Origin: Clostridiales bacterium
GTDB lineage: Bacteria; Bacillota; Clostridia; Saccharofermentanales; Saccharofermentanaceae
Reading direction: 5' to 3'
Assembly (NCBI GenBank): GCA_017513085.1
Contig: JAFWDK010000006.1
Coordinates: 1-64,000 of the forward strand
Length of the DNA stretch: 64,000 bases
In this document: piece after piece, positions 1-8,879 of the stretch
How positions within the stretch are numbered: the stretch's first letter is position 1
Layout of the letters: each line of letters opens with the position of its first letter
Program-made: the position numbers and the translations under genes
Notes under the pieces: generated by a model
Told to the model about the DNA's origin: nothing
Seen by the model: only the letters and a program-made list of their open reading frames with translations
The model's database searches: none

Positions 1-3000
1 ATCTGCTACTGCAGTCTCGTTTACTGCATACGTTGTGTTCTCAGGCAGATTCTCGATCGTTACACTCTCGCCTACTGCCAGGTTTGCTGTAACCTTCGTA
101 CCACTAAGGGTTCCGCCTGTTACGGTTACCTTGCTCAGATCTTTACCTGCAGGAACTGTCAGGTCGATCGTGATCTCAAACTTAGCTGTTGCCGCAATCT
201 CATCACTGCCTGCTGCCTTGGTCTTGGTGACCTTCAAGTTACCGGTCTTTGCAAGGTCGTCAACCATCGTGATGAGACCTGAATCCTTATCTACGTTGTT
301 CTTACCCTGTACGGTTGCGTCTGTGATCTTTCCATTCTCAACCGTGAATACGATATCTGTAGATACTTCGTAATCGCTGCCTTCCGGTACCGCTGTTTCT
401 TTCAGCGTGTATGTACCATTCGGCAGGTTCTTGATCTCTGTCGCTTTAGTACCGGACTTGAACTGGATTCCGTTGCCTGTGTATCCGGTCGTTGCAGCTG
501 CGCCTGTGCCGTAGTCAACAGTCACTGCGCCACTTGTTACCAGAGACTTCAGGTCGATGGCTGTTGTTCCGTCTACGCCTGTCAGTGTCAGCGTTGCTCC
601 AGGAAGCTCATTTCCTGCTACATCCAGGGCCTTCTTGCTGATCGTTACGTTGCACTTAGTTTCCTCATATTTGTTATAGACATCAATACAGTCCGGACCG
701 TAGTCAAGATCATCAACTTTCTTTTTTGAATCACAGTATTCGATCTCTTTTGACATCACATAATTGCTGATACCTGTTAGATCCTCATGCGCATCATACG
801 TAGCGCCAACAGGAAGTCTTCTGATATTGATATACTGATCACCCTTAAGATAGCAGGTAACTGTATTAGTATTCCTGTCAACAGTATAAGAAGCTCCATC
901 GCGTTCATAAGGATTGAGGATAAGTACCGAATCCCAATCGATTGTTCCATTTGTGGGTGGAGTAAACTCTACAACGATCTTAAACAACTGATCTCTTGCG
1001 TCCGTACCCTCAACATGCTTAACGACCTTAACGTCGTAAACATGATAAGTATCCTTAAACTCAATAGTTTTAACTTCACCAGGATTCAGAGTAAACGTTT
1101 TGGTCTTAATAGGATCTCGGTTAGTCTCATTACGTCTTGTTACTTGTTCATCACTTCCGTTAATCGTATAAACAACAAATATATTCATTCCGGAAGCGTT
1201 AGTAAGGATCTCCGTAACAGTATATGACTTGGACAGATCAGTAACAGGAATATCTACGGACTTGTAGCTCACATAATAACCATTGCCCGGATCACTGATA
1301 GTGAACTTACTTGTGTCACCGAGATTTCCTCTCCAGATCTCTGTTCCGTCCTGATCATTTACAACAAAAGTCAGATTATTCTTATCTGCAGTTGAAAGAT
1401 TAGACAGCACGCCATAGATCGTCTTTGTAATGTTGATCTTAGCTTTCTCATACTTGTTATTTACAACTGCTTTATGCTCTACGCCGTCTCCGGTAAGAGT
1501 GATAAATGCTGAAGCCTGATCATAATCAGAGGATACCTCTCCGATTTTGGTGTTTCCATCATAATACTCAATGTTAACCAGAGAATAGCCATCGGTCAGT
1601 GCAGAAGCACCTTCAATGACACGGCACTTTGTTCCTACCGGAATTTTAGACAAAGTAACGCTATTCGCCGCACCTGCTTTGATAGAAGTAGAATACGTCG
1701 TGCTTGGTTTTGTAATAGGAGCAGCACCATTCACAGAATAAGCAACCGGCGAGTCAAACTCTACTGTAATCGGATATGTCTTATCCGGATCATATCCGTC
1801 ACCGGTAATATTCTTTACGATCTCAAGGCTACCCTCGTGCTTGTATGTGTAATCATTGGTAATGGTGATCTCACCTGTTTTAGTGGTGTCGTTGATCGCG
1901 ACTTCAGACTTTGTCGGATCGCCCGTAACCTCATATGTAGTTACAAGATCGAAGTGAACGTTTTCGGAAACATTCTCGTTCTTCTCTACCACTTTATAAT
2001 TTCCAGGATTCTTGAGGGCAACCTCAACCGTCTCACCATCTGTAATGGTGAAGCAGTAAGGATCAATACCGTTATTGATCTCTTCTCCGGCAGTATTGAT
2101 GTATTTGTTCGTATTCGTATTCAGTACAGCAAACGCATATACAGTATTTGTATATGGATAGGTACCGGTTACATTTTTCTTAACACTCAACGCGTAACGC
2201 GTATAGACATTTTTAATTGTTCTACTTGCCATCGAATTGGAATTTAACGTAAACGTCTGTCCATTCTCATAATTGACAGCAAAAGAGTATCCGGGAATCT
2301 TCGCAGAATCTTTTTCTTCTAAATGATAAACACCTGTTGGAATCAGCTCAGAAACGAATCTATTCTGATATCCGGCACGTACTTTAATATAATACGGTGT
2401 AGTTTCAAAAGTTACTGTGCCGTTTCGTTCTGTATAGTACTCACCCTTAGAATTGATGATTGCAATTTCATATTCTTTATCCGCGTAGGAAGGATCCAAT
2501 CCTTCTACATTCTTAATAATTTCTACGCGTTGCTTATAAACCTGATCATAGGTATTCGTTATGATATAAACGCCGGTTTCATATTGCTTGACAGGGCTCT
2601 GGGTTTTTACCGTATATTCTTTAAAAACATAACTGTCGCTTCCTGTCTTATCACCACCCGTCTCCGTGATAGTATACTCACCGACAGGAACATTCTCGAA
2701 ACGCTTTACACCATTCGTAAAATCAGCCCAACTAAGCGTAACCGTAGTAAAGTCATCCGGTCCTGTGACCGTAAATGAAAGATTATCCAGACCTCCGATC
2801 TGATTAAGGATATCATTGTTATTCTGGTTATAGAAATATTTCCGAATCTCCAAATTGTTTTTCTGGCGTGTGTATTTATTCTCCAGAGAAACATCTCTAT
2901 TCTCGTTAGGATTAGAAGAGGTCAGTACCTGCGGACCTGTGAATGTCACACTATAGCCTGGAACTTCGGCAGACTGTCCATTCTCTTCAATAACATAGAG

Positions 3001-5202
3001 AGTGTTCAATTTCAATCCGTAGATCGTTAGGCTTTCTCCGATACCAACGGACAGATATTGCTTCGTAGTACTGGTTTTACCATTTGTATCGACAATATAC
3101 TGATTCGAATTGTTATCTCTTAAAGCAAACTGAATCTTCTTTCCGGCAAAAGCATCCGGGATCGTGCTTGGTTCTTGATCATCGATCGTAATTTTCTTCG
3201 TAACGGTGATCTGTGTGGTATTATCCAGATCTGCCTTCTCATAAGTATTGTTGATAACAACATTCTTATTATCCTGGTTATTCAAGGCAATTGTCGCAGT
3301 CGGATAATCACTGTTTGCATCCAGCGAAGTCTGGGCGCCATCGACGGAAATCGTAGTCGCTGTCAGCGAATATCCGCGAATATCGCCTTCTTCCTCAACA
3401 ATTGTATATTCACCGGGTTTCAGATCGCTGATCTGGATCGTCCGATCCTTACTCAATTCGAAATAATGCTCTTTGGTTTTCAGGGTTCCGTTATAGTCCT
3501 GAACATACTGTTGGCCTTTTTTCACAGCCACCTTATATGTCTTGTTCGGATCTTCACCATCCAACGTTTTTGTTAACTGTAAAGAAGCTTTTTGATCTTT
3601 TTTGACCTCATTGAAAAAAGCACCCAGTGAGAATTCTGCACCGGACATATCCTTGTGATCCTCACCGCCATACGCATTACCTGCTGCTTTATCTTCAGCG
3701 GAGAGATACATCTTTGTTGTAACGACAAAGTGGATATTTCCATTAAAATTGGTAATATCAACTTGAATATCGATTTCGCCATCAGAGAGCAACACATTAT
3801 CGAGGCCGTCTTCTTTTTTCAATTCTTTAATCACATAATAATGTGTTTCTCCCACGACCGGGTCGATATCGCTGGCCTTATACTTCAGTGTCGGGAAAGT
3901 AATTTTGCTAAAGGCATCATTTTTAACAGTGGTCGCAGTACCGATCGTTTTCTGATAGTCGCTCTCTGTTTCCTGGAAAGTAAAAGTATAATCTCCGGCA
4001 GAAAGTTGAATGCTGTTATCTTCTTCCGGAACACCTGTCTTGTTTTGGGTAAAAGCTTTTCGAGCAGCAAAATGCAGGTCACTCTCACCATTGTCGATTT
4101 CAAAATCTTCACGGTCATGATAAATATAGTGGAATTCACCATCTGTCACGATCGTTTTTCCTGCTGCCGCGATCCAACCTGCACTAGAACCTACAACATT
4201 ACCTGTTGTTCTCGGGTTCGGAACCAGGAAGAGACCCGCAGTAATATCATAGTCTACACTAGATGCATTGGGGATATTCCAAATGATACTTCTGGCAATA
4301 TACTTGTCAACATCTTTATTGTGATCAGAATCATCACCTTTGCAAGTTGTATCCGTATCAATCTGCTTTCCGGCTGTCTCAACACGGTATTTAGACATTT
4401 TGGTATAACCGTCAGTGAGTAGATTGAACACAACTACAGTACTCGGATCCTTCTTAATCGTAAGACCGCCTGTTGTCCCAATCACGTTTTGAAGTTTGGA
4501 ATCTCCCGGTACATTGATATAGATCGTTGCATCCTTATATGACGGGTCGGTAAGATCGATCGTCGCATGCTCTCCATCAGAGAAAGCAGCAATCTTGTCA
4601 CCATCAAAGGCATTCTTGGTCAGCATTGTATCGGATTGACGCTTGATATTGACAAGCATGGTATCAATACTCAGTTCCAGGTCCGCCTTTTCATAAGTTC
4701 TATAGACCGGAACACCCTTGAAGTCGGTATTATACTGAAAGCGATTGTTTTCAACCAGTTCCTTGGTAGTATCAAACACGAACTTCATTCCATCTCCGCC
4801 AATATAGGTCTGGCCGAAAATAGCCTTCGATCCGGGTGCGATATCCGCGATGATAAACTGAGCCGGTTCTGCGCCAGCCAGGTCGACGTCACAGTTTTTA
4901 TCCGCATTTATGCGGTAAAGCTTCGTCGCAAAGGTCGTCTCCATATGACCGACCAGATGCAATTCTTCGCCACTCACAATACCATAGTTCACAGCACGCT
5001 CCAAAATCGTACTGTAATTGACTAGGCTTGCCGAATCGAAATCCGACACGCCGGCATCCGCGGCAACTTGCGGAACATAAAGGCTCTTCAAGCCTTTTTC
5101 TTTGTTTGACCTCTTGAATGCCATCGTTCCAACCACCAACGAGGTCACGAGAACCAAACTAGTCGCTCCAAGGAATTTTTTGTTTCTGAAAAGTCGTTTC
5201 AT
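1..5202 (-). CDS. Giant cell-surface protein: choice-of-anchor A, FctA-like and serial Cna-B-like domains (partial, C-terminus beyond left edge)
   Basis: An open frame of 1734 codons starts at ATG 5202 behind an AAGGAG site and has no stop before the window's left edge, so the protein is larger than seen. Residues 1-30 are basic then hydrophobic (secretion signal or anchor). Residues about 40-355 look like a choice-of-anchor A domain, ending in the typical SIIWNIP and GWIAAAG motifs. Residues about 375-535 resemble an FctA/Spy0128 isopeptide pilin domain. From about 535 onward there are at least eight Ig-like Cna-B/DUF7601-type modules of 105-135 residues, each ending in an N-x-Y strand (NNTYEK, ENKYTR, ITNTYD, NNKYEK). 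Such stalks are usually sortase-anchored and stiffened by intramolecular isopeptide bonds; the expected LPXTG end is not visible. Likely role: adhesion or surface display (inference). Confidence 0.88.
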   Translation of the reverse strand, partial: MKRLFRNKKFLGATSLVLVTSLVVGTMAFKRSNKEKGLKSLYVPQVAADAGVSDFDSASLVNYSTILERAVNYGIVSGEELHLVGHMETTFATKLYRINADKNCDVDLAGAEPAQFIIADIAPGSKAIFGQTYIGGDGMKFVFDTTKELVENNRFQYNTDFKGVPVYRTYEKADLELSIDTMLVNIKRQSDTMLTKNAFDGDKIAAFSDGEHATIDLTDPSYKDATIYINVPGDSKLQNVIGTTGGLTIKKDPSTVVVFNLLTDGYTKMSKYRVETAGKQIDTDTTCKGDDSDHNKDVDKYIARSIIWNIPNASSVDYDITAGLFLVPNPRTTGNVVGSSAGWIAAAGKTIVTDGEFHYIYHDREDFEIDNGESDLHFAARKAFTQNKTGVPEEDNSIQLSAGDYTFTFQETESDYQKTIGTATTVKNDAFSKITFPTLKYKASDIDPVVGETHYYVIKELKKEDGLDNVLLSDGEIDIQVDITNFNGNIHFVVTTKMYLSAEDKAAGNAYGGEDHKDMSGAEFSLGAFFNEVKKDQKASLQLTKTLDGEDPNKTYKVAVKKGQQYVQDYNGTLKTKEHYFELSKDRTIQISDLKPGEYTIVEEEGDIRGYSLTATTISVDGAQTSLDANSDYPTATIALNNQDNKNVVINNTYEKADLDNTTQITVTKKITIDDQEPSTIPDAFAGKKIQFALRDNNSNQYIVDTNGKTSTTKQYLSVGIGESLTIYGLKLNTLYVIEENGQSAEVPGYSVTFTGPQVLTSSNPNENRDVSLENKYTRQKNNLEIRKYFYNQNNNDILNQIGGLDNLSFTVTGPDDFTTVTLSWADFTNGVKRFENVPVGEYTITETGGDKTGSDSYVFKEYTVKTQSPVKQYETGVYIITNTYDQVYKQRVEIIKNVEGLDPSYADKEYEIAIINSKGEYYTERNGTVTFETTPYYIKVRAGYQNRFVSELIPTGVYHLEEKDSAKIPGYSFAVNYENGQTFTLNSNSMASRTIKNVYTRYALSVKKNVTGTYPYTNTVYAFAVLNTNTNKYINTAGEEINNGIDPYCFTITDGETVEVALKNPGNYKVVEKNENVSENVHFDLVTTYEVTGDPTKSEVAINDTTKTGEITITNDYTYKHEGSLEIVKNITGDGYDPDKTYPITVEFDSPVAYSVNGAAPITKPSTTYSTSIKAGAANSVTLSKIPVGTKCRVIEGASALTDGYSLVNIEYYDGNTKIGEVSSDYDQASAFITLTGDGVEHKAVVNNKYEKAKINITKTIYGVLSNLSTADKNNLTFVVNDQDGTEIWRGNLGDTSKFTISDPGNGYYVSYKSVDIPVTDLSKSYTVTEILTNASGMNIFVVYTINGSDEQVTRRNETNRDPIKTKTFTLNPGEVKTIEFKDTYHVYDVKVVKHVEGTDARDQLFKIVVEFTPPTNGTIDWDSVLILNPYERDGASYTVDRNTNTVTCYLKGDQYINIRRLPVGATYDAHEDLTGISNYVMSKEIEYCDSKKKVDDLDYGPDCIDVYNKYEETKCNVTISKKALDVAGNELPGATLTLTGVDGTTAIDLKSLVTSGAVTVDYGTGAAATTGYTGNGIQFKSGTKATEIKNLPNGTYTLKETAVPEGSDYEVSTDIVFTVENGKITDATVQGKNNVDKDSGLITMVDDLAKTGNLKVTKTKAAGSDEIAATAKFEITIDLTVPAGKDLSKVTVTGGTLSGTKVTANLAVGESVTIENLPENTTYAVNETAVAD

Positions 5203-5277
5203 GCTGTCTCCTTCATTCTGTCTTTTTTGCCAAATTCATACCCGACTACCACATCATGGCAGTTATAATTACTTAAT

Positions 5278-5305
5278 TTTATATTCTAAATGGAAAGTGT
5301 TCCAA
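5278..5305 (-). promoter_or_regulatory. Putative sigma-A promoter of the giant surface protein
   Basis: On the minus strand TTGGAA (5305-5300) and TATAAA (5283-5278) are separated by 16 nt, about 75 nt upstream of the ATG at 5202. The spacing and AT-rich surroundings fit a housekeeping promoter; no operator is evident. Confidence 0.45.
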
Positions 5306-5403
5306 TTCAATTCAGATTTTTTGACTTAATTGTAAACTTATAAGATTTCCATCAATCCGAAATAAAAATTTAATAATCCTTTCTTTCGTGATATTCACGT
5401 AAC

Positions 5404-5439
5404 AAAAAAGATCCCGAAGGATTTCTCTTTCGGGATCTT
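5404..5439 (-). terminator. Rho-independent terminator after rpsT
   Basis: The arms at 5408-5418 and 5429-5439 form an 11-bp stem (AAGATCCCGAA with its complement) and are followed on the minus strand by a run of six T. It lies about 25 nt past the rpsT stop and separates rpsT from the surface-protein gene. Confidence 0.85.
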
Positions 5440-5463
5440 GTAAAGTCGAAACCGAGTCAGAAC

Positions 5464-5727
5464 TCACGCCTTGGCAGCATTAGCAGCCTTAGCCATTCTG
5501 GACTTCTTTCTAGCCGCTGCATTCTTGTGAATATATCCCTTAGCAGCAGCCTTATCGAGTGCAACCTGAGCGTCCTTAACGAGCGCTGCGGAATTATCAT
5601 CAGATGCGGCGATAGAAGCCGTTGCCTTCTTGACAATGGTGCGCATCTCGCTCTTCTTCATCTTGTTGGCCAAAGTCTTCTTCTCAGTAACTTTAACACG
5701 CTTACATGCAGACTTGATATTCGGCAT
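5464..5727 (-). CDS. rpsT: 30S ribosomal protein S20
   Basis: The protein has 87 residues, the usual S20 length, begins MPNIKSACKRVKVTEKK and is rich in Ala and Lys. It binds 16S rRNA in the body of the 30S subunit. I chose ATG 5727 because GGAGGTG sits seven bases upstream and the family starts MPNIKSA; a longer reading frame of 10 more codons exists but would swallow the ribosome binding site. It is a single-gene unit: a promoter lies at 5772-5800 and a strong terminator follows. Family assignment is firm. Confidence 0.95.
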   Translation of the reverse strand: MPNIKSACKRVKVTEKKTLANKMKKSEMRTIVKKATASIAASDDNSAALVKDAQVALDKAAAKGYIHKNAAARKKSRMAKAANAAKA

Positions 5728-5771
5728 TTCCTTCACCTCCATCATTATTATCTTCAATTAGACACCGAGAT

Positions 5772-5800
5772 ATTTTATCATGGTTTATTCATCGATGCAA
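5772..5800 (-). promoter_or_regulatory. Promoter of rpsT
   Basis: On the minus strand TTGCAT (5800-5795) and TAAAAT (5777-5772) are 17 nt apart, about 45 nt upstream of the rpsT start. Confidence 0.55.
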
Positions 5801-5850
5801 GAGCATTTTCGAGAGTTTTTTACTTTTTTACCATCTTTCTTTGCAAACAC

Positions 5851-6588
5851 TCACTCTTTCGACCACATTCCCTTTGTTGCTTCGTATAAACCTATACTCG
5901 TGGCAATAGGCAGATTGAGACTGTCGATCCCGTCTCCGTGGTCGATCCGCACAGGTTGCCCAATACTGGAAAACGCCTCTGGAAGTCCGGTTGCTTCATT
6001 TCCCATGATCAGCGAAAATGGTTTCTCGATCTTCACCTCATGCAAAAGTTTGCTTCCGTCAAGCATGAACGGATACAAGTGCCGTTCTTCCTTGTTATTA
6101 TTTTCAATATATTCTTTCCAGGAGTCGAAATATTTAAAGTTCAATCGTGAAAGCGCTCCCATGGATGCCCGGATCACCTTCGGATCGAAAAAATCCACTG
6201 CAGGTCGGATAATCGCAATGTTCGGTACACCAAATCCTACCGCGCTTCGTATGATCGTTCCCGCATTTCCTGCATTAGAAGGATTGACCAAAACCACATG
6301 GGAAGCTTTCGGATCCAGTTCACAACGGTATTTTCTTACCATGGCGATCACATAGCAGTTCTCTTTCTGAGAAAGAATAGAAAAGACTTTATCGTTCACT
6401 TCCAGCGGAATACCATATTTTTCACATATCCTCCCAATCTTCTCTTTTGTTTCCGATTCATGAAAAGCACTATGCAGATATACTCTGGAAACATTCTTGG
6501 GGCGGATATTCAGATATTCCATGCTCACCGTAGCCCCCAGGCAATATGTCTCAAAATCTTCTTTTTTATATCGTTTAACTGTCGCCAT
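5851..6588 (-). CDS. TrmH/SpoU-family RNA 2'-O-methyltransferase
   Basis: This 245-residue protein carries the three SPOUT motifs: NPSNAGNAGTIIRSA near residue 101 (motif 1), LIMGNEATGLP near 192 (motif 2) and DSLNLPIATSIGLYE near 223 (motif 3). Those residues form the trefoil-knot AdoMet pocket of TrmH-type enzymes, which methylate ribose 2'-OH groups in rRNA or tRNA. The N-terminal 80 residues could be a substrate-binding domain of the L30e-like kind. The ATG overlaps the stop of the upstream YedF-like gene by one base, so the two are translationally coupled in the yebC operon. The RNA target cannot be told from sequence; RlmB-like or TsnR-like activity are both possible. Confidence 0.85.
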   Translation of the reverse strand: MATVKRYKKEDFETYCLGATVSMEYLNIRPKNVSRVYLHSAFHESETKEKIGRICEKYGIPLEVNDKVFSILSQKENCYVIAMVRKYRCELDPKASHVVLVNPSNAGNAGTIIRSAVGFGVPNIAIIRPAVDFFDPKVIRASMGALSRLNFKYFDSWKEYIENNNKEERHLYPFMLDGSKLLHEVKIEKPFSLIMGNEATGLPEAFSSIGQPVRIDHGDGIDSLNLPIATSIGLYEATKGMWSKE

Positions 6589-7019
6589 CAGAGCCTCACT
6601 ATACGATCTGCTGTCAGCATGCTCTGCAAAAGCGATGCCATATCGTCACAAACGATCCGGGCATCCTCCGGCATTCTTCCAAGATAAAACAACGATTCAT
6701 TACATGCTTTCACTGTGATCTCACGATCCAGGATCGCCTTCCAACAGGAGAAACACTCGCTTTCCGGCAACAGAAGCTTCACTCCGTCGTGCAACAGGAT
6801 GATCTCATCCGGTACAGCCTTAGCAGTTGCCAGACTCTTAAGGGAATGAAGCATCAACTCCCGGCCATGTTCTTCTGAGTCTGCATCTCCTTTGTTATCG
6901 CCGACTATCTCTCCTTCGATGACAAGCACGACTCTCTTCGGCCGTTCGTCCTGTCCCACAAGAGCAAACTGCGGCTCAACCTTTGTCGTTCCCTGATTGC
7001 GGAATCCTCCGATCTCCAT
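6588..7019 (-). CDS. DsrE-fold protein resembling the C-terminal domain of YedF
   Basis: This 143-residue protein matches by eye the C-terminal DsrE-like half of sulfurtransferase-like selenium metabolism protein YedF: VVLVIEGEIVGDNK near the start, then a GVKLLLPES segment, a central ITVKACNESL stretch with the single family-typical Cys, and a final SMLTADRIVRL. The N-terminal TusA/SirA domain of full-length YedF is absent. DsrE-fold proteins relay sulfur or selenium as persulfide or perselenide; that role is inferred here. It sits 2 nt downstream of a DUF6062 gene and overlaps the methyltransferase gene by one base. The SD AAGGAG lies 11 nt before ATG 7019. No other selenium gene is visible in the window. 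Confidence 0.6.
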   Translation of the reverse strand: MEIGGFRNQGTTKVEPQFALVGQDERPKRVVLVIEGEIVGDNKGDADSEEHGRELMLHSLKSLATAKAVPDEIILLHDGVKLLLPESECFSCWKAILDREITVKACNESLFYLGRMPEDARIVCDDMASLLQSMLTADRIVRL

Positions 7020-7021
7020 AC

Positions 7022-7789
7022 TTATGCTTTCTCCTTATTTTCCTTCGGTGCATCCGCAGGTTCACCACCCAACAGGGCGATAGCTCTCGGAACAGCATCT
7101 TTGCTGTTTCCCCACGGCTTGCTCTGGTTTCTATAATCGAATTTCAATGTGAACCACTCCACATCCTTGATCATCTCATCCAGGCCCTGATTGTGCGTCG
7201 CGGCCAAAGCACTGACAAATTCCGCCGCTTCGTTCTGGCTCAGTTCTTTTGCAGCAGCACGGAGCAGTTCCGCAACATGCGGCAGACAGTGATAGGTCTT
7301 TGTAGCAAAAGTATCTCGGAACGATTGATCCTGGAAGTATAGCCACATGATGACTTCCATATAACGATCCATCGTTGTCTTGATCTTGTCACAGATAATA
7401 CATGAATTCAGACGCTCATCGATCTTATCCGCCAGTGCTGTCAATCTCTTCTTGTACTCTGCATCTTTTCCTTTCAGAAGTGTCTTCTTCTCCGGTGCGG
7501 CTTTCTCCCACATCGGATCAGTATCTTTCTTCACGTCCTGAATATGTGTATGAAGCATCAATCCCATTCCCAGACGGTTGATCTCGCGACCAAACATCTT
7601 GTTTAAGTGATCTCCGCAAAAGCCGGACTTATTCGTCAGTACTCTTGTGTCCGGTTCCATCAGAGATGGCCCGAGATAATAGTCCAGCGCATCGGATTCC
7701 ACTTTTTGCTTCAAAGCACAAAGCGGGCAGGCGCAACTGGAAGAATACGCATCGTTCACCGGAATCGTGTATATCTTTTCAACTTTCAT
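7022..7789 (-). CDS. DUF6062 family cysteine-rich protein
   Basis: This 255-residue soluble protein begins MKVEKIYTIPVNDAY and has four ordered Cys/His motifs: CPLC near residue 21, GFCGDH near 57, CIIC near 131 and YHCLPH near 167. That pattern and the MEPDTRVLTNKSGFC segment fit DUF6062, a family without assigned function. The paired Cys/His motifs suggest structural zinc or another metal (inference). The gene follows the P-loop/Asp23 gene by 9 nt, with GGAGGG seven bases before ATG 7789, and runs into the YedF-like gene 2 nt later. Adjacency to a thiol-transfer protein hints at thiol or metal handling, but that is only context. Confidence 0.7.
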   Translation of the reverse strand: MKVEKIYTIPVNDAYSSSCACPLCALKQKVESDALDYYLGPSLMEPDTRVLTNKSGFCGDHLNKMFGREINRLGMGLMLHTHIQDVKKDTDPMWEKAAPEKKTLLKGKDAEYKKRLTALADKIDERLNSCIICDKIKTTMDRYMEVIMWLYFQDQSFRDTFATKTYHCLPHVAELLRAAAKELSQNEAAEFVSALAATHNQGLDEMIKDVEWFTLKFDYRNQSKPWGNSKDAVPRAIALLGGEPADAPKENKEKA

Positions 7790-7798
7790 TTTTCCCTC

Positions 7799-8848
7799 CT
7801 AAGCCGGATCTTCGTGGATCAGACGCTTCGCCCGGACATCCACCGCTACCATATTGATCGAAGAGTACTCCTCAATATAACGTCCCAATCTCTGTTGCGC
7901 CGTAAGAAGCACTTCCTGCGCATTAAACCCGTAGTAAAGCTCCAGATCGATGCTCAAGACGACGCCGTAGACGCGCTTTTCAGAACGAAAGCCCACAACA
8001 TCGTGAACGCCCTGAACTTTCCGCAAGATGATCTTAACCAGATCAAGAAGCGCATCGTCCGAGATCGAATAACTGCCCAAACTCGAAAATGTCGGACGCA
8101 CGACCGTTCTTTCCGTATCCGGCGCTACAGGCTGCACGCCACGTTCCTTATCCCATCTTCTGCGAAGCCGGTTCAACGGATCCGAGAAGTATCCGGAAAA
8201 CTCGTGCTTGATTTCCATGCTGGGAACAGGGATCGTATGCATGCCTTCACGCATTCGCGTATTTCTGGCCTGAGTGATCTCCTCTTCCGAACTGACATCC
8301 TCGATACGGATCAGCATGGCCGGCTGATTCAGCCAAAGATTGTTGCAGATCTTCTGTAGCATGGCATCAGACGTACCAAGGATCATGAGCGTGGACGGAA
8401 GGTTTTCCGCAAGTGCTCTTCTCATTGTCGCCGATCGGCTCGGATCCTCAAAAAGCGCTTGCCTCACCGACTCGAGTTTTGTCGGTGCTTTTTTCGCAGA
8501 GTTACCGGCCACAATACGGCTTCCGTTGATCAGAAGTCCGTCATCAATGATGTACTTAATCGAATTCTGCTTGGCGACACGGATTGCTCTGGTACTCTTG
8601 CCTGTTCCGGACGGTCCTACAAAAGCAACTACCGCGATCGATGAAAGCAGGTCACGCATTTCCTGTTCATCGCTCGCGGCAATTTCGATCTGTCGTTCCG
8701 TACGCAGATGCGCACGCGTATCTACGTTTTTCTCTAAACGGCGAAGAGTTGCCCGAAGTTCCGGAATAAAAACGCCACGACGGGACGCACCTTGTTTTTC
8801 CTCAAGGTGTTCAGCCTGATCCTTGCCCTTCGGTTTTGGCAACTCCAT
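7799..8848 (-). CDS. P-loop NTPase with C-terminal Asp23/Gls24-like domain
   Basis: This 349-residue protein has a Walker A motif GPSGTGKST near residue 78 followed by a kinase or AAA-like core (KYIIDDGLLINGSRI and later LMILGTSDAM). Its last 90 residues, from GSYSISDDALLDLV to the end, resemble the Asp23/Gls24 fold, including the YYGFNAQEVLLTAQQRL and INMVAVDVRAKRL segments. Asp23 proteins are membrane-peripheral cell envelope stress proteins; here the domain is linked to an ATPase whose substrate is unknown. SD AAAGG lies 7 nt before ATG 8848. It is the second gene of the yebC operon, 31 nt downstream of yebC. No classic Walker B is obvious to me. Confidence 0.65.
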   Translation of the reverse strand: MELPKPKGKDQAEHLEEKQGASRRGVFIPELRATLRRLEKNVDTRAHLRTERQIEIAASDEQEMRDLLSSIAVVAFVGPSGTGKSTRAIRVAKQNSIKYIIDDGLLINGSRIVAGNSAKKAPTKLESVRQALFEDPSRSATMRRALAENLPSTLMILGTSDAMLQKICNNLWLNQPAMLIRIEDVSSEEEITQARNTRMREGMHTIPVPSMEIKHEFSGYFSDPLNRLRRRWDKERGVQPVAPDTERTVVRPTFSSLGSYSISDDALLDLVKIILRKVQGVHDVVGFRSEKRVYGVVLSIDLELYYGFNAQEVLLTAQQRLGRYIEEYSSINMVAVDVRAKRLIHEDPA

Positions 8849-8879
8849 ACTTCTACCTTTATACCTTTATAAATAAGTA

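Noticed and set aside
35..5025. Many short plus-strand open frames across 1-5200
   Set aside because: They are antisense shadows of the giant minus-strand gene, lack SD sites and encode no recognisable motif.
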